64,000 bases of DNA from Larus michahellis. Taxonomy: Eukaryota; Chordata; Aves; Charadriiformes; Laridae. Positions 52,401 to 61,885 of this stretch are shown here, in pieces. The notes under the pieces are model-generated. The model saw nothing but the letters and a program-made list of their open reading frames with translations, had not been told where the DNA came from and ran no database searches. Positions within the stretch are counted from its first letter, which is position 1; every line of letters begins with the position of its first letter. The stretch is taken from positions 63,281,142-63,345,141 of the forward strand of contig NC_133896.1 in assembly GCF_964199755.1 (NCBI RefSeq). Reading direction: 5' to 3'. Both the position numbers and the translations under genes were made by a program.

Positions 52401-55400
52401 TTATTAGCCAGACCAATTCATTCATTCAGGTTAGCTCAGGTGTCTGTGGATGGTTTGGCAGAAGATGCCCAACTCACAAAAATGCTTACTACCCACAGAG
52501 AAGCCATGTGTTAAAAATGAATCTGGGAAGAGTCTTTGCACTGAAGAATCTCATCCTGCACTAGTGACATAAGGTACTACTGTAAGTCTGTCCAGATCCA
52601 TTCCCTATCAGTCTCTACCCTGAGCAGGCTCTCCAGTGTGACTCACACTGCAGTTGCAAACAGGTTAGTTGCCAAGAGAGCTGCAGCACTTCTTTTCTGA
52701 CTGATGCAGATCACGGCTTTTAGATGTCAAAGCACTGTAGTTTAACATAATAACTCCCATTCAGCTCTTTACCAAGTGTCTCCTGCAGGGAACCATGTCT
52801 ATGGTGAAAGGCATTCCTGTGTAACACTGCAGCCCCCTTCTGATAGCACAGGTGGGGAATCAGGGTGAACAGGTGATTGCAAAGCTGTCTGAGAGAAATC
52901 AACTTCATCCCAATGCTCATGCATAGACCCATGCTGCTCTAGACCCAATTAACGACAAGGAGAACGGATTGAGAAATGCAGAACAATTTTCACTTTGAAG
53001 TGTTGAATTATCCAGAGAAACCTCAGTTGCTGATTAAGCTGGTTGGAAAACAGCAACACATCAAGGAATACTGCACATCAAACTTCTGAAAATACTGGGT
53101 AACGGCTCTAAAAATAGCTGCAACTTGGAGAGCATGGGAAAACCCTTTGGTTAGGAAAACCGTGTTTAGATCCCTGCTATTTGCTCTGAACCCAGTTGTT
53201 GCTAAGATGACTTTGCTGTCACATTGCCCCTGCTGTTCCAGGCGTGGACTATCTAAATAGACAACAGGAACCAACCAAAACAGCTCGGGAAGCTGAGAGC
53301 AGAGCTGGCCTCACCAAGCTCTGAGCAAGAGGTGCAGACCAATGTTTTACCTCTTCTTTTGGTTCCACTGCCAGGGAGGAAAGCGGCACCGGGCTACGAG
53401 CTATGCTGCTGGTGGGGACACCCTTTTGGTACCAGCTTCCTAACCAGGGGACTAGCATTGCATTAGTTACCAGCACCCAGTCTCAGCAAGGAGAGAGCAA
53501 AAGAGGCATCCTGAGGGACGGGGCTGCAGAGGCATCTTGGCATCAGCACAGGCAGATTGTGTACTGCCCACTGACACTGAGCCAAGATCACTGCAGGGCT
53601 TGACTACCCAAGCACCTAAATGCCCTCTTTGAGTAGAGAAAGACCTTTCTTATACTGTATTAGAAAACGGTTTCCCTCTACCAGGCAAAGGTAGCCCTAG
53701 TGTGAAAAACAATGAAAGCCAACAAAGCATTTGAATAGGGGAACGCTGTTTTTTTACCTTGCTAAAGGGCAATAAATCCCCTTTTATCACTCCATACTCT
53801 GACCAGTGGTAAAAAGAAAAGGGAAAAAACACTGACATGATGAAAGTCAAACTGGTAAAACATTTTTTCCCACAGAACGTGGATTTCACCAAAAAAACCA
53901 CCTGGAGCAGAAGAGGTGGCCACTTGAATTCAAAGTACCTTAGTGGGAGTTCCAGGTACAGAAGAGGTGGGGGATGCTGGGAAGGTCAGGACACATTTCT
54001 TCCCCAAACAGCGGCTGTTGGTCTCAATGTCTTCATAAGGGTTTTCCTTCGATGGTGGATCTGCAGCAAAAAGCCACAAGCAAGAGATTGTAAATGCAGA
54101 AAATCCTTGAGGTTTGCCATAAAAATCTGTTTGGGGATCTGCTGGCCTTCTCCCACCTCCCACATCAGACATAAAGACCTGTTCTCAAGCATTCCTGCAA
54201 TTGCTTCATTCTCTCCATAGCCCTAGAAGTCCAGCTGCTCGCTGGACAGTGTCCAAACCCTGACACTGACATATGCAGCCATAGGAACTTATCACAGATA
54301 CTACAGATGGAAAAGACCCAGCGAGTTCTCAAGTTCATTTCCCTGTCTTCAGAGGAGCTGTGAGGTTCTCATGCACGTCAGTCCATAATTATATTTCCTT
54401 CTTTCCAGTCTTCTGCTTAAAATTGTCTCCAAATGAAACTGTGAGCTGAAGGCTAGCATAAGAGTCCTCTCTCCTCTGTTTAAACCCCATGTTTAAGGGG
54501 ACCTCTGGTCATCATTTAATTGAGGCTGATGCAGTGCATTGCTCTTGAGCTGACTACAGAAAGATTTAATCCACTCTCTGAACATGGATATCTGACACAC
54601 AACATAGGTTTGCAAACACATCTACCAATCAAGGATGCCTCAATCTCATACGCCCCACTTTAGAAAGAAGGAAGGATTCACCTCACCTAACCTAGACCAT
54701 CCAAAGTCAGGAGGCTCTCTCCCTGGAGGGTGGGGGGTGGGAAAGGGACACCTCTAAAGTAACGTTCACCTCAGTTCTTACTTAGGATCCCCTCAAAAAC
54801 AAAAGGCTTGACAACCACAAGGAAGCGTCCCTTTCTTTCCACAGATTCTGGAGACAAGGCATAGAACCAATCCAACCCTTAAACACCCAAAATTATATAT
54901 GATGAGCTTCTTACATCCTACTCTTCAACAGTGCTGGGAAGTACAAACGCTGATGTATTCAAAAAGAACGCACAACTCTGAAAAAGCAGGTTGTGACATC
55001 TCCATCCGAGCTTCTAAGAAACCAATGGCAAAGGCTTAGCCCAAGCATTTGCACGGACAGCCAATTTGTTATGAGATGATTTCTGTTTTTATTGCCATCA
55101 TTTCATGCCATCCCAGTGGACAGCTGGGACTCGAAGCAACTACCTTTCTCTTATTGTCATGTAATGGTTGGCTGAGAAAAAAAGACTGGAGGTCAGTAAT
55201 GCTGCAGGCCTCTGGAGCAGGGACCAGTAATGGCTGTAGGATTTGTCTAACCGCCACACTCCCACTTGCCAGCCCTGCTGGGGCAGGAGTGCAGCTGAAG
55301 TCTTCAAAGACAGAAACCCAAATCTTTTCCAACGCTGCCTTCTATCTGTGGCTTGGTGATACCCAGCACTACAGTGGTGGATCTGAATTCACCAAGGAGG

Positions 55401-58400
55401 AGAAGGTAAGCATGTGTGACACTATAGCAAAGCAACTCTGCATGAACATTCTGTCAGCAAACATGCTCCTGTCCCTGAAAGTGCCTCCACTTCCTAATTC
55501 CAATGGCACACTTCAGTACTGAAAATGTACTTTCAGCTATCACATAATGGGGTAGATTGCAGAAAAAAGAACAAGTCAGGGTTCTGTTGCCTACCCTGTC
55601 CCAAAATGCTCGGCAGCATGTCCAGTTAGCCTCGGTCTAGAAGAACGAACATGGTTTCCCTCTTTTTGACAAATAAACCTTGTCATCTATCTGCCCAGTA
55701 CAATTTCCAATATTCCAGGTATGCAATGACAAAGGGGTAAAAAGATGGTGCATGAAGGGAATCTCTGTGACTTGCTGGGAAAGGGAATGGTTCTCCCACC
55801 ACTCTGCCAGCAGCTGAACCCTCCCCAAGTCACGCATATGAATATGGGGTGTATGTATGTGTTTGCATGCCTTGATGGACACACATCATTAGAGAGGTGG
55901 GGGTCAGTCTCTTCTCCAAAGTAATAGGACAAGAGGAAATGACCTCAAGTTGAACCAGGGGAGGTTTAGATTAGATATTAGGAAAAATTTTTACACTGAA
56001 AGGGTTATCAAGCATTGGAACAGGCTGCCCAGGGAAGTGGTGGAATCGTCATCCCTGGAGGTATTTGAAAGATGGGTAGACGTGGTGCTGAGGGTCAGGG
56101 TTTAGTGATGGCTTTTGTCAGTGTTAGGTTGATGGTTGGACTAGATGATCTGAAGGGTCCCTTCCAACCTAGACAATTCCATGATTCTATCTGTGGGTCA
56201 GCACTAGTGTCCTGCAGCTGAGATCTTGGTTCTCCCTCCATTGGTGTGGTTTTCACATGTTGTTTATGTTTTGTGGACTGTACCCGCCTGTGGTCTTGTG
56301 AAAAACAAAACTGTAGCTTTTTTTTTTGAGTAATCCCTGTCCGCCCCTTTTCCCAAGCTTCCATGGTAACACCACCAGGACTGCAGGAACCAATTAAAGA
56401 TCACTGATTCCAGGCAAAGCCTAAACATGCAGCAAGAAAACAAAAAAACAAACATGCCCCATTAGCTGACAATTACCCATAACTTTGTTTTCTTTTAATC
56501 TTTGCAACTAAAAGCTGGAGGCGACAGGAATTTCAGCCTGGTATTTAAGCTCACTGCAAGTTTGGGACACTGGGGTGTGCTTGTGTTTGAATGGATGGAT
56601 TTGCCCATACAGTCACTCTGTAATGCTATCTATGTTATTCCAGCTGATGAGGTGACCCTTACTCAGTGGTTTCTGAGACCTCCCATCACGCCCTAACACA
56701 AAAAACCCCAGCAGCTGCTCAGGCACTCCCTGTTCCTTTGGACCCCCAAGTAAAGAGAACAAAAAAGCAAACACAAGGCCCCTAGCTCCACAAACGAGGC
56801 CGACAGCTTCAAAAATGTCAAAAACGTCAGACTGGCATCCCCTTGTCTGCCATCAGTCCCAAAGGAACATGATTCATTTGACAGATCTTTCCCATCAAGT
56901 GTGATCAGATTTTATTCATATCAAAATAATAATGCCCTGCCTGCTCCTGAGAAAGTGCGGCCCCTCCCGTGCCGAACAACGCAGACCATCTTTGTATGAT
57001 TACAGCTGCCTGGTGAGAGCTGATGCAGCTATTCTCTTCCTGTTCTGCTGAACTCAGCCAAGAGCTTTACACAGCACCAGTCTACAGCTACTAGAACTTC
57101 TTAAGGCTTTTTCAAGAGGGATGCTTCTATTCTATGTTCCATAAAAGGCCATCTAACTCACAATACTAAAAAACACTATATAAATTGAGAGTGTTACAGG
57201 AAATAATCTTTAAAATGGCACTGATCTGCCATCAAAGTTAGAGAATGAAATAAAACTCAATTTCAAAGATTGTGGGACCCAGTTTCTTAATTTCAATGGT
57301 ACCTGGAGCGATACACAAACCTATTTCTGAACTGTGGAATTGACTCCAAGACTATGTTTTCTGACCGCTCACGTCATCTCAGTGGCAATAAGCTCACCAC
57401 AATGGACAGACCAGATCTGGGAGAATTAGTCCACAGGACAAAAGGAAGACAGAGGAGAGATACCAGCAAAAAATAAAAGCTGGTCCCACATGCTTCAGGT
57501 TCACCTTTGAAGCTGAGGAGTTTTGAAATATTCCATCCATTTTTCTTATTACTTGCCAATAATCTATGTAAAATGTGTCTTGGTTTGCATTTGGATAACA
57601 AACATACTTTACTCAGCACCTCCAGTGAGTGCCTGTTGACTACGAGTCTTCTCAGTCACTCAGCGTTAGCAGTGAAATCCCTCCCCTGTACAAAGCTCCT
57701 ATCCAGTATGTCCTGCCCAAAGCTCCTACCCAGGATGTCTTCATAGACGTTCTCTTCAGATAAAGTGCGTGTGAGGGCCAGCTTGGTCTGCGCGTACCAA
57801 TCCACCCGGCCATTCTCCGACGATGACTGCAGCAAGTCTTCAAATTCGTATGACTTCCTGCACCAGTGATGGCAGGTGAGAAGGAGCAAAGAGGAGAGCG
57901 ATATAGTTAACCAGCATTTATAACCAAATCATGGCTAATTCCCTTCTCCAACATGCCACACAGCTGGCAAAATGAATTACTGAGAGGAGAACATTTCACA
58001 GCCTCATCCAATAAAAAGCATGAAAAAGTAACACCGAGATCGGTTATTTTTATCAGCGACACAAATAAAGGCATTTTGGGGATGCTGTAGATAATCTGGG
58101 TTGTCATGGCAATAGCACACTGTGAAGATGCAAGTGTTAAGTGGCCCATCCTGCAACCTGGCACAAAACCTTAGGCCATGAGATATCCCATTCACAGCAG
58201 ATTCCACCCTTGTCAGGAATAGGGGGGCCCCAAAATCAGCTCTGCCTGAGAGGAAAGCAATACTCACATGCAGGATGGTAGAAACAGTAAAAACAATTAA
58301 GTGTCCTCCACTAACAAACCCGGAAAGTTTCAATTTCCTTCCTGCACCCAAGCCAGGAATTTTCAGGTGACAGTTTATGCAGAGGGCATTAGAAACAGCT

Positions 58401-61400
58401 GTGCGTTTTATGCTCCCCACCCCAAAGATGTGTGACAGTCATGTGGGAGGGGAGAAAAGGCAAGAAAGCACTACAGAAGAATATATACACATCAGATTCA
58501 GTTAGAGGAATAGGTTTATTATGAACAGTGAAAATGCTGCGGTAATGTCTAGAGATTATCATTCCAGACCTCGTTCCAGACCAGCTGTAGTCATTTTGTA
58601 ATTAAATAGATTTTCTGCTAAAAACCCAAAACAAAATGCCAAACCTCTCAATCTTGGGCTTGAAGTTAAGCCACATAATACAGTGACCTTACAGCCCACA
58701 TCTGCCATGACTTATCCCTTCACAGTTATCCTGCGAAGTTGTGCTGGCTAGTCACAGGTCTCAGAGAGATGACCGAGTGCTGGTTATGACCAGCAAGGCT
58801 CTCTGGGGATTATGAGTGACCAGGGAAGATCCATCTCTCCCAGAGAGATACAGGAAGGAAGGACTCCACCATCAAGACCAACACCTTTGTGAAACACAGC
58901 CAGAATACCTGTGGTCGGCGTTGTTCTTGTGCTTTCCGCTCCAGAGCCTCCTGCTGACAGCTGACGGGGGAGGAGAAGAGGGGAGAGGAGGCGGAGGAAT
59001 GGATGGCAGAGGAGGTAAGTTTCTTTTATTCCTAGCTGCTGGCACCCAGTCCTCTTCCCCCTCGTGTTTGAAAGTCCGCCGGGGCTTTGGCAGTGGGTTG
59101 ATGAAGGGTTTCTTCTCTGGCACCCCTGGCTCTGTGTACACATTCTCCACCGTGCAGTCCTTGGATTTCGCATGAGAAGTTCTTACCTCTTCTAGAGTTC
59201 CAAAAATTGGCTCACTGATTTCAAAGTCCAAGCCAAGAAGCCTTTTGTTGAGCTCAGCCCCACATACGCTCTCATGGCCCTCAGGAGCAGTGTGTCCTTG
59301 TGCTGCCTTCTCCTGCAAGCACTGTGGGGAATAGTAAGTACCAGGCAACTGTGGCTGCAGCTCTGCTGAGCCATCTTTCAAAGCCTGCTCTAGTTTCTTG
59401 ACTTGACTAAGCACTGAAAGATTCTCCTTCTGGACCTCCCACTTCCCACCTTTCACCTCCTTGCATTTTCCAGGGCTGGACTCCACTTCCTCATCCTTCT
59501 GCGCTTCCCCCTTTCGCTCTGCTGCCTGCCCTGTGCCTTTCTGAGTTCCTGCTTTCCGCTCATTCTCTTTGCCTGCCCCTTTACACTCCAGTTCCCAGTT
59601 CATAAATCTCTTGGTCTCCACTTTCCGAATTACCAGTGCTTCCCCAGTCGTCTTCTCAGTTACACAGGGCACCTTGTGCTCCTCTTTAACTCCCTGCTCC
59701 TCCTCTCTGCGAGGAGCAGACTGCGTTTCCTTTTTCCCTTCCCATTCTGAAATTTTGTCCTTGATGCTGAAGGACTTATTCCTCAAGCCAATTTTTCCAG
59801 GTGACCGTATATTCTGAGTGCCTCCTGTCTGTCTCCTGATGATTTTACTATTTTCCTTAACGTTCAGATCCACAGATGGGTCACTGATGATCATTTTGGG
59901 ACTAAGCATGTTCTGCTGAAAGCAGTCTAGCCTTGGATCCAGCATCAAGTTCTCCAAGGCTCCCAGTGGGTTCTTCACCACAGAAGAAACTGGTTCAGCT
60001 TCAGGTGTTAAACCCAGGGCAAAAGAGGCACCTTCAGAACATCTCTCACTCAAAAATGCACACAAAGGGCTTTCTAATTCCTTCACAGCTGCTGTATTGT
60101 TTTTATCTGCAAGCTTGATCCTACACAGCAAAGACAAAAAGAGAAGAAGCATTCATCAGCATTGCTCACCCTTGTTTTAGTCCATCATCTCCACAAGTTC
60201 TACTCATAAAGCTGGTAACAGCAAAGGATGCTCAATACAAGCACTTGAGAAATGGGCTTATGGGGAAGGACGTTTAGGGAATGGTCCTTATAGCCAGAAC
60301 ACAATGCTCTCCTCTTGTTACGACTAAGGCAGAGTCGAAAATTAAATCTTTCTCTGTAGTAGAAGTAGGTGGCAGGTGAGCGAGGTAATTTTTACACATC
60401 AGACATGCTGATACCACTGAGAGGTTCACCAACATTTTTGTGTGTGTGTTCAGAAGTGCAGTAGGGTTTTGGACATTGTCAGGGCATTAAGCAGGTCCAT
60501 TGCAACTAAATCCAAAATGGACCATTTGCAAACAACAGCAAAAATGCTGCTGTTACACAGAGGAGAAACCATGTGATACAGCTGGCATTCCTCTAGTGCC
60601 TGCTCAAAGAATCTCTCTTGGTCCATACAAGTGTTCCCCAAATGCATATTAATGCACAAAACCTGCACTTTCACTATTACATTTCTACGGCTCTACCATC
60701 CCAGGCCACACAGGCGCTTGGGCTTCCATGCACCCAGGCACACGATTCAACATCCTCAGAGTAAAGGATTAAACGTCTTCATTGCTGGAGTCCAAACCGC
60801 ACCAAAAATCCCTAATATATTTAGTCTAGGGGTTTCCGAGTGTGTGATATCACAATATCAACATTGTGATATTTTATCAATATAGTAAAGTCCCAGCTGA
60901 ACGTTATTTCAACACAAAATGTTTCTCAACCAAAGCACATAGCCATGTCCCTTTGGGTTTGCCTGGGCTTGGGAAGGAGCACCAGCACAACACAAGGTAG
61001 TTACTGGAATGAAAAATCCCTATCATTAGCCCCATTTAACCATGATCACAACGCTGAGATTCAGCTCAGGAAATTGCTCTATTAACTTAAATGTATCAAG
61101 TGTGCCTCTCCCAGAACTTTGTGCTCTTGTAAGAGCATCCATGTGGATACCCTGTGTGCTGGCAGGCCTCGAGCTTTGTCCTGGAGTTAAGCAATGCTGG
61201 CAGCCATTGCAGACTCAGTTGTAGTGCAAATTGAGTCTGGGACGGGTTTCTGCGCAGAAACGGGACTAGAGCCAGATACTGTTCTTCCCTGCCTCACAGA
61301 TATTTAACTCCTGGCTGTCTCAGTGACAACATCATGCTTTGGTCAAGAGCTGGCACTGTGAATGCCATGGTCTTTCCCAAGGAACCAGGCATTGCAGTGC

Positions 61401-61857
61401 CACTGGTGGTTGGACTGCGCAGTAGAAACCAAGGTTGGACACTGGGAGAAAACCTGCAATGGACAGGGACAGGGGGGCTTCTCTGAGGAGTCCGCAGAGT
61501 CTCCAGTGTTGTGCAGGCAGGGAAAACATTGACAGGGATGTCATCATCACAAATGGTCTTGCCTTGGAACAGACCTCTTCTAGCACTTCTGACTGGATGC
61601 TAAAATGAACAGTGTTACAGTCCTGAGATGGCAATGAAACTACCCAAGACATAAAGGGGTTTTAATGTGAAAGGGGAGAGGGACAGTGCAGAACAGAGAG
61701 AATGTTTTCTCCTTTTGGTTTTCTTTCTGTCAGGGATAATAAACACAAGCAAAGCACCCCAACACTGAAACATGGAAAGCTCTCACCTTTCAACAGACTT
61801 GCAGACACTGCTTTCAGACTTGCTGCTCACATCGGTTGCCTTGCTAGCTGTCATCAT
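25380..61857 (-). CDS. DENND2A: DENN domain-containing protein 2A (gene level)
   Basis: Nineteen coding exons sum to 3309 nt (1102 residues and a stop) with every junction in phase. The N-terminal half is polar and carries family landmarks: MIISDP (100-105), [46 protein letters not shown], a proline-rich run [37 protein letters not shown] and [16 protein letters not shown]. From about residue 640 come uDENN ([20 protein letters not shown]), cDENN ([35 protein letters not shown]) and dDENN ([18 protein letters not shown]), ending KMKFLHKK. Paralogues DENND2B/ST5 and 2C share the DENN part, but [10 protein letters not shown] and DPQNG identify 2A. The family consists of guanine-nucleotide exchange factors; DENND2A acts on RAB9 in endosome-to-Golgi traffic. 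The start is the first of two ATGs (61857), with G at -3. The promoter and first untranslated exon are not seen. Confidence 0.96.
25412..26348 (-). other. DENND2A last intron
   Basis: Intron between coding exons 18 and 19; nothing recognised. Confidence 0.85.
26349..26435 (-). CDS. DENND2A: DENND2A coding exon 18
   Basis: Encodes [20 protein letters not shown] and VNRFLKGL, the last dDENN helix. Acceptor ttttctgcag; donor CTAG|GTAAGG. Reading on past the donor gives an unrelated tail, so splicing to the final exon is expected. Confidence 0.96.
26436..27139 (-). other. DENND2A intron
   Basis: Intron between coding exons 17 and 18; nothing recognised. Confidence 0.85.
27140..27379 (-). CDS. 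DENND2A: DENND2A coding exon 17 (dDENN core)
   Basis: 79 codons and split ends: [78 protein letters not shown]. Acceptor ttctccttag; donor AGAG|GTGAGG. Confidence 0.97.
27380..28005 (-). other. DENND2A intron
   Basis: Intron between coding exons 16 and 17; nothing recognised. Confidence 0.85.
28006..28123 (-). CDS. DENND2A: DENND2A coding exon 16
   Basis: Encodes [20 protein letters not shown] and [19 protein letters not shown], the start of dDENN. Acceptor ttttgcag; donor CAGG|GTAAAG. Confidence 0.96.
28124..29481 (-). other. DENND2A intron
   Basis: Intron between coding exons 15 and 16; nothing recognised. Confidence 0.85.
29482..29523 (-). CDS. DENND2A: DENND2A coding exon 15 (42 nt)
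   Basis: Fourteen codons [14 protein letters not shown], phase 0 on both sides. Acceptor cgttcttag; donor CAG|GTGAGC. The VVDL strand links cDENN to dDENN. Confidence 0.95.
29524..30341 (-). other. DENND2A intron
   Basis: Intron between coding exons 14 and 15; GC-rich with chance open frames on +. Confidence 0.85.
30342..30519 (-). CDS. DENND2A: DENND2A coding exon 14
   Basis: Encodes [36 protein letters not shown] and [20 protein letters not shown], the most conserved cDENN block. Acceptor tcatcttccag; donor GAG|GTGAGC. Confidence 0.97.
30520..39185 (-). other. Longest DENND2A intron (8.7 kb)
   Basis: Contains the CR1 copy at 33791-34345, a 296-codon antisense open frame (30779-31669, +), an A-rich run at 37860-37879 and a 12-bp direct repeat attctatttaga at about 37591-37614. 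No exon or RNA gene recognised. Confidence 0.8.
33791..34345 (-). mobile_element. CR1 LINE, about 555 bp, 5'-truncated
   Basis: On + it begins atcatagaatcacagaatgg and continues with ttggaagggaccttaaagat, the reverse of a CR1 end. On - it encodes CR1 reverse-transcriptase residues such as [20 protein letters not shown]. Dead copy, sense to DENND2A. Confidence 0.94.
39186..39334 (-). CDS. DENND2A: DENND2A coding exon 13
   Basis: Encodes [20 protein letters not shown] and [17 protein letters not shown], the central cDENN strands. Acceptor tccaccag; donor CTCAG|GTAATC. Where the human protein as I recall it has ELCRPLDSR and HLVCVFAS, this copy reads ELRRPLDSR and HLSRVFAS. Confidence 0.96.
39820..40790 (-). 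mobile_element. Ancient CR1 relic, about 970 bp
   Basis: Strongly diverged but in the order of an old amniote CR1 read in reverse: aaatgcttatctaaattgtt and cttgaaagcctccgacacc, then aaggtcattatcacatgtcc, then cattttgaattttaatccct and accagataattaatgacc. It resembles the old CR1 copies I know from turtles and crocodilians, which suggests an insertion older than birds (inference). No intact coding frame remains. Confidence 0.7.
41427..42215 (-). mobile_element. CR1 LINE, about 790 bp, 5'-truncated
   Basis: Same strand as DENND2A. The 3' end is at 41427 (atcatagaatcatagaatgg on +). Translation on - gives CR1 reverse-transcriptase tail motifs such as [40 protein letters not shown] and [15 protein letters not shown]. 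The frame is interrupted and the 5' part missing, so it is a dead copy. The upper limit near 42200-42230 is approximate. Confidence 0.93.
42270..42410 (-). CDS. DENND2A: DENND2A coding exon 12
   Basis: 47 codons: [20 protein letters not shown] and [20 protein letters not shown] through LPGSGTE. Donor GAG|GTAAAG. A CR1 copy ends about 50 bp inside the following intron. Confidence 0.96.
42411..42917 (-). other. DENND2A intron ending in a T-rich acceptor tract
   Basis: The A-run at 42414-42430 is, on -, an unbroken T tract directly before the CAG acceptor of the next exon. Confidence 0.85.
42918..42995 (-). CDS. DENND2A: DENND2A coding exon 11 (cDENN start)
   Basis: 26 codons: [20 protein letters not shown] followed by FNLFSK. 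Acceptor gtcttgaaag; donor AAG|GTGAGG. Confidence 0.96.
42996..43617 (-). other. DENND2A intron
   Basis: Intron between coding exons 10 and 11; nothing recognised. Confidence 0.85.
43618..43687 (-). CDS. DENND2A: DENND2A coding exon 10
   Basis: Encodes [20 protein letters not shown], the FVLTxxDGxRxFGYC strand pair of uDENN. Acceptor ctttctgcag; donor CTG|GTAATT. The 211-bp intron before it (43688-43898) shows nothing special. Confidence 0.96.
43899..44008 (-). CDS. DENND2A: DENND2A coding exon 9
   Basis: Encodes [20 protein letters not shown] and [16 protein letters not shown], the conserved FCFPD element of DENN proteins. Acceptor ttctgttag; donor CCAG|GTAAGT. Confidence 0.96.
44009..44689 (-). 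other. DENND2A intron
   Basis: Intron between coding exons 8 and 9; nothing recognised. Confidence 0.85.
44690..44877 (-). CDS. DENND2A: DENND2A coding exon 8 (uDENN start)
   Basis: Encodes [20 protein letters not shown] and [20 protein letters not shown], the first strand of the uDENN module. Acceptor ttttcttcgtag; donor AAG|GTGCGG. Phase 0 at its end. Confidence 0.96.
44878..47829 (-). other. DENND2A intron (3 kb)
   Basis: Intron between coding exons 7 and 8; no repeat or RNA gene recognised. Confidence 0.85.
47830..47880 (-). CDS. DENND2A: DENND2A coding exon 7 (51 nt)
   Basis: Small acidic exon encoding [16 protein letters not shown]. Acceptor ttttccctag; donor AAAG|GTAAGG. Its length is a multiple of three and it has the same phase on both sides, so skipping would keep the frame. 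Confidence 0.94.
47881..49140 (-). other. DENND2A intron
   Basis: Intron between coding exons 6 and 7; nothing recognised. Confidence 0.85.
49141..49234 (-). CDS. DENND2A: DENND2A coding exon 6
   Basis: Encodes [20 protein letters not shown] and [11 protein letters not shown]. Acceptor gctgagcag; donor AAAG|GTAAAG. Phase 1. Confidence 0.95.
49235..51319 (-). other. DENND2A intron holding a 220-codon antisense open frame
   Basis: Intron between coding exons 5 and 6. An ATG-initiated frame (an in-frame ATG at 50003) runs on + to 50665 with no recognisable domain and no CR1 similarity. Confidence 0.8.
51320..51517 (-). CDS. DENND2A: DENND2A coding exon 5
   Basis: 66 codons: [52 protein letters not shown] and RRRKIPK. 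The Ser/Pro-rich block looks like a phosphorylation-prone linker (inference). Acceptor tttccag; donor AAG|GTAAAT. Confidence 0.96.
51518..53938 (-). other. DENND2A intron
   Basis: Intron between coding exons 4 and 5 (2.4 kb); no repeat or RNA gene recognised. Confidence 0.85.
53939..54060 (-). CDS. DENND2A: DENND2A coding exon 4
   Basis: Encodes [12 protein letters not shown] and [20 protein letters not shown]. Acceptor tttttgctgcag; donor AAG|GTACTT. Ends in phase 0. Confidence 0.95.
54285..54480 (-). mobile_element. Possible very old CR1 trace
   Basis: cagatactacagatggaaaa followed by gacccagcgagttctcaag has the layout of a decayed CR1 tail, but too little is preserved to be sure. Confidence 0.3.
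55893..56190 (+). mobile_element. CR1 LINE 3' end, about 300 bp
   Basis: Contains cttctccaaagtaataggac, aagaggaaatgacctcaagt, ttagattagatattaggaaa, tggaacaggctgcccaggga, ggttggactagatgatctga and the terminal attccatgattctat. This is the end of the CR1 reverse-transcriptase frame plus the 3'UTR, 5'-truncated as usual and antisense to DENND2A. Confidence 0.93.
57686..57739 (-). repeat. 27-bp tandem duplication across a 5' splice site
   Basis: Two adjacent copies (57739-57713 and 57712-57686, read on -) match at 23 of 27 positions. The first contains the end of coding exon 3 and its GT donor (CTGG|GTAGGA). In the second, intronic copy the equivalent bases read CTGGATAGGA, so the GT is lost. Confidence 0.85.
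57730..57857 (-). CDS. DENND2A: DENND2A coding exon 3
   Basis: Encodes [19 protein letters not shown] and [12 protein letters not shown]. Acceptor tggtgcag; donor CTGG|GTAGGA lies inside a 27-bp tandem duplication. One base (G) joins AT of the next exon to give Asp. Confidence 0.94.
57858..58908 (-). other. DENND2A intron
   Basis: Intron between coding exons 2 and 3; nothing recognised. Confidence 0.85.
58909..60120 (-). CDS. DENND2A: DENND2A coding exon 2 (1.2 kb)
   Basis: Encodes residues 24-428. Includes [15 protein letters not shown], a Lys/Glu-rich low-complexity stretch with short repeated motifs ([20 protein letters not shown]), the conserved [10 protein letters not shown], and the proline-rich run before [11 protein letters not shown]. 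Acceptor tttgctgtgtag; donor CACAG|GTATTC. A single large, weakly constrained exon is normal for the disordered half of DENND2 proteins. Confidence 0.95.
60121..61786 (-). other. DENND2A intron with perfect inverted repeat
   Basis: Intron between coding exons 1 and 2. Apart from the hairpin at 60847-60872 nothing was recognised. Confidence 0.85.
60847..60872. repeat. 10-bp perfect inverted repeat
   Basis: ATATCACAAT, a six-base spacer ATCAAC, then ATTGTGATAT. AT-rich and probably fortuitous, but a perfect stem. Confidence 0.6.
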
Positions 61858-61885
61858 GTCAGCACACAGCAGGGCAGCAGGTCAC
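61787..61885 (-). CDS. DENND2A: DENND2A exon with start codon (coding exon 1)
   Basis: Acceptor tttctgcag precedes 61885. ATG ATG begins at 61857; [20 protein letters not shown] follows, and the donor GAAAG|GTGAGA leaves two bases (AG) that join G of the next exon to give Arg. The exact phase match with the open 5' end of the next exon is the main support. The 28 bases before the ATG are 5'UTR. Confidence 0.82.

Larger units (their letters stand above)
54061..57729 (-). other. DENND2A intron with CR1 copy
   Basis: Intron between coding exons 3 and 4. Contains the CR1 copy at 55893-56190 and a possible old CR1 trace near 54285-54480. Confidence 0.85.

Noticed and set aside
25380-61857. DENND2B (ST5) or DENND2C as the identity
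   Set aside because: The DENN part alone could fit the paralogues, but the N-terminal landmarks ([23 protein letters not shown] with [24 protein letters not shown] with DPQNG) fit DENND2A.
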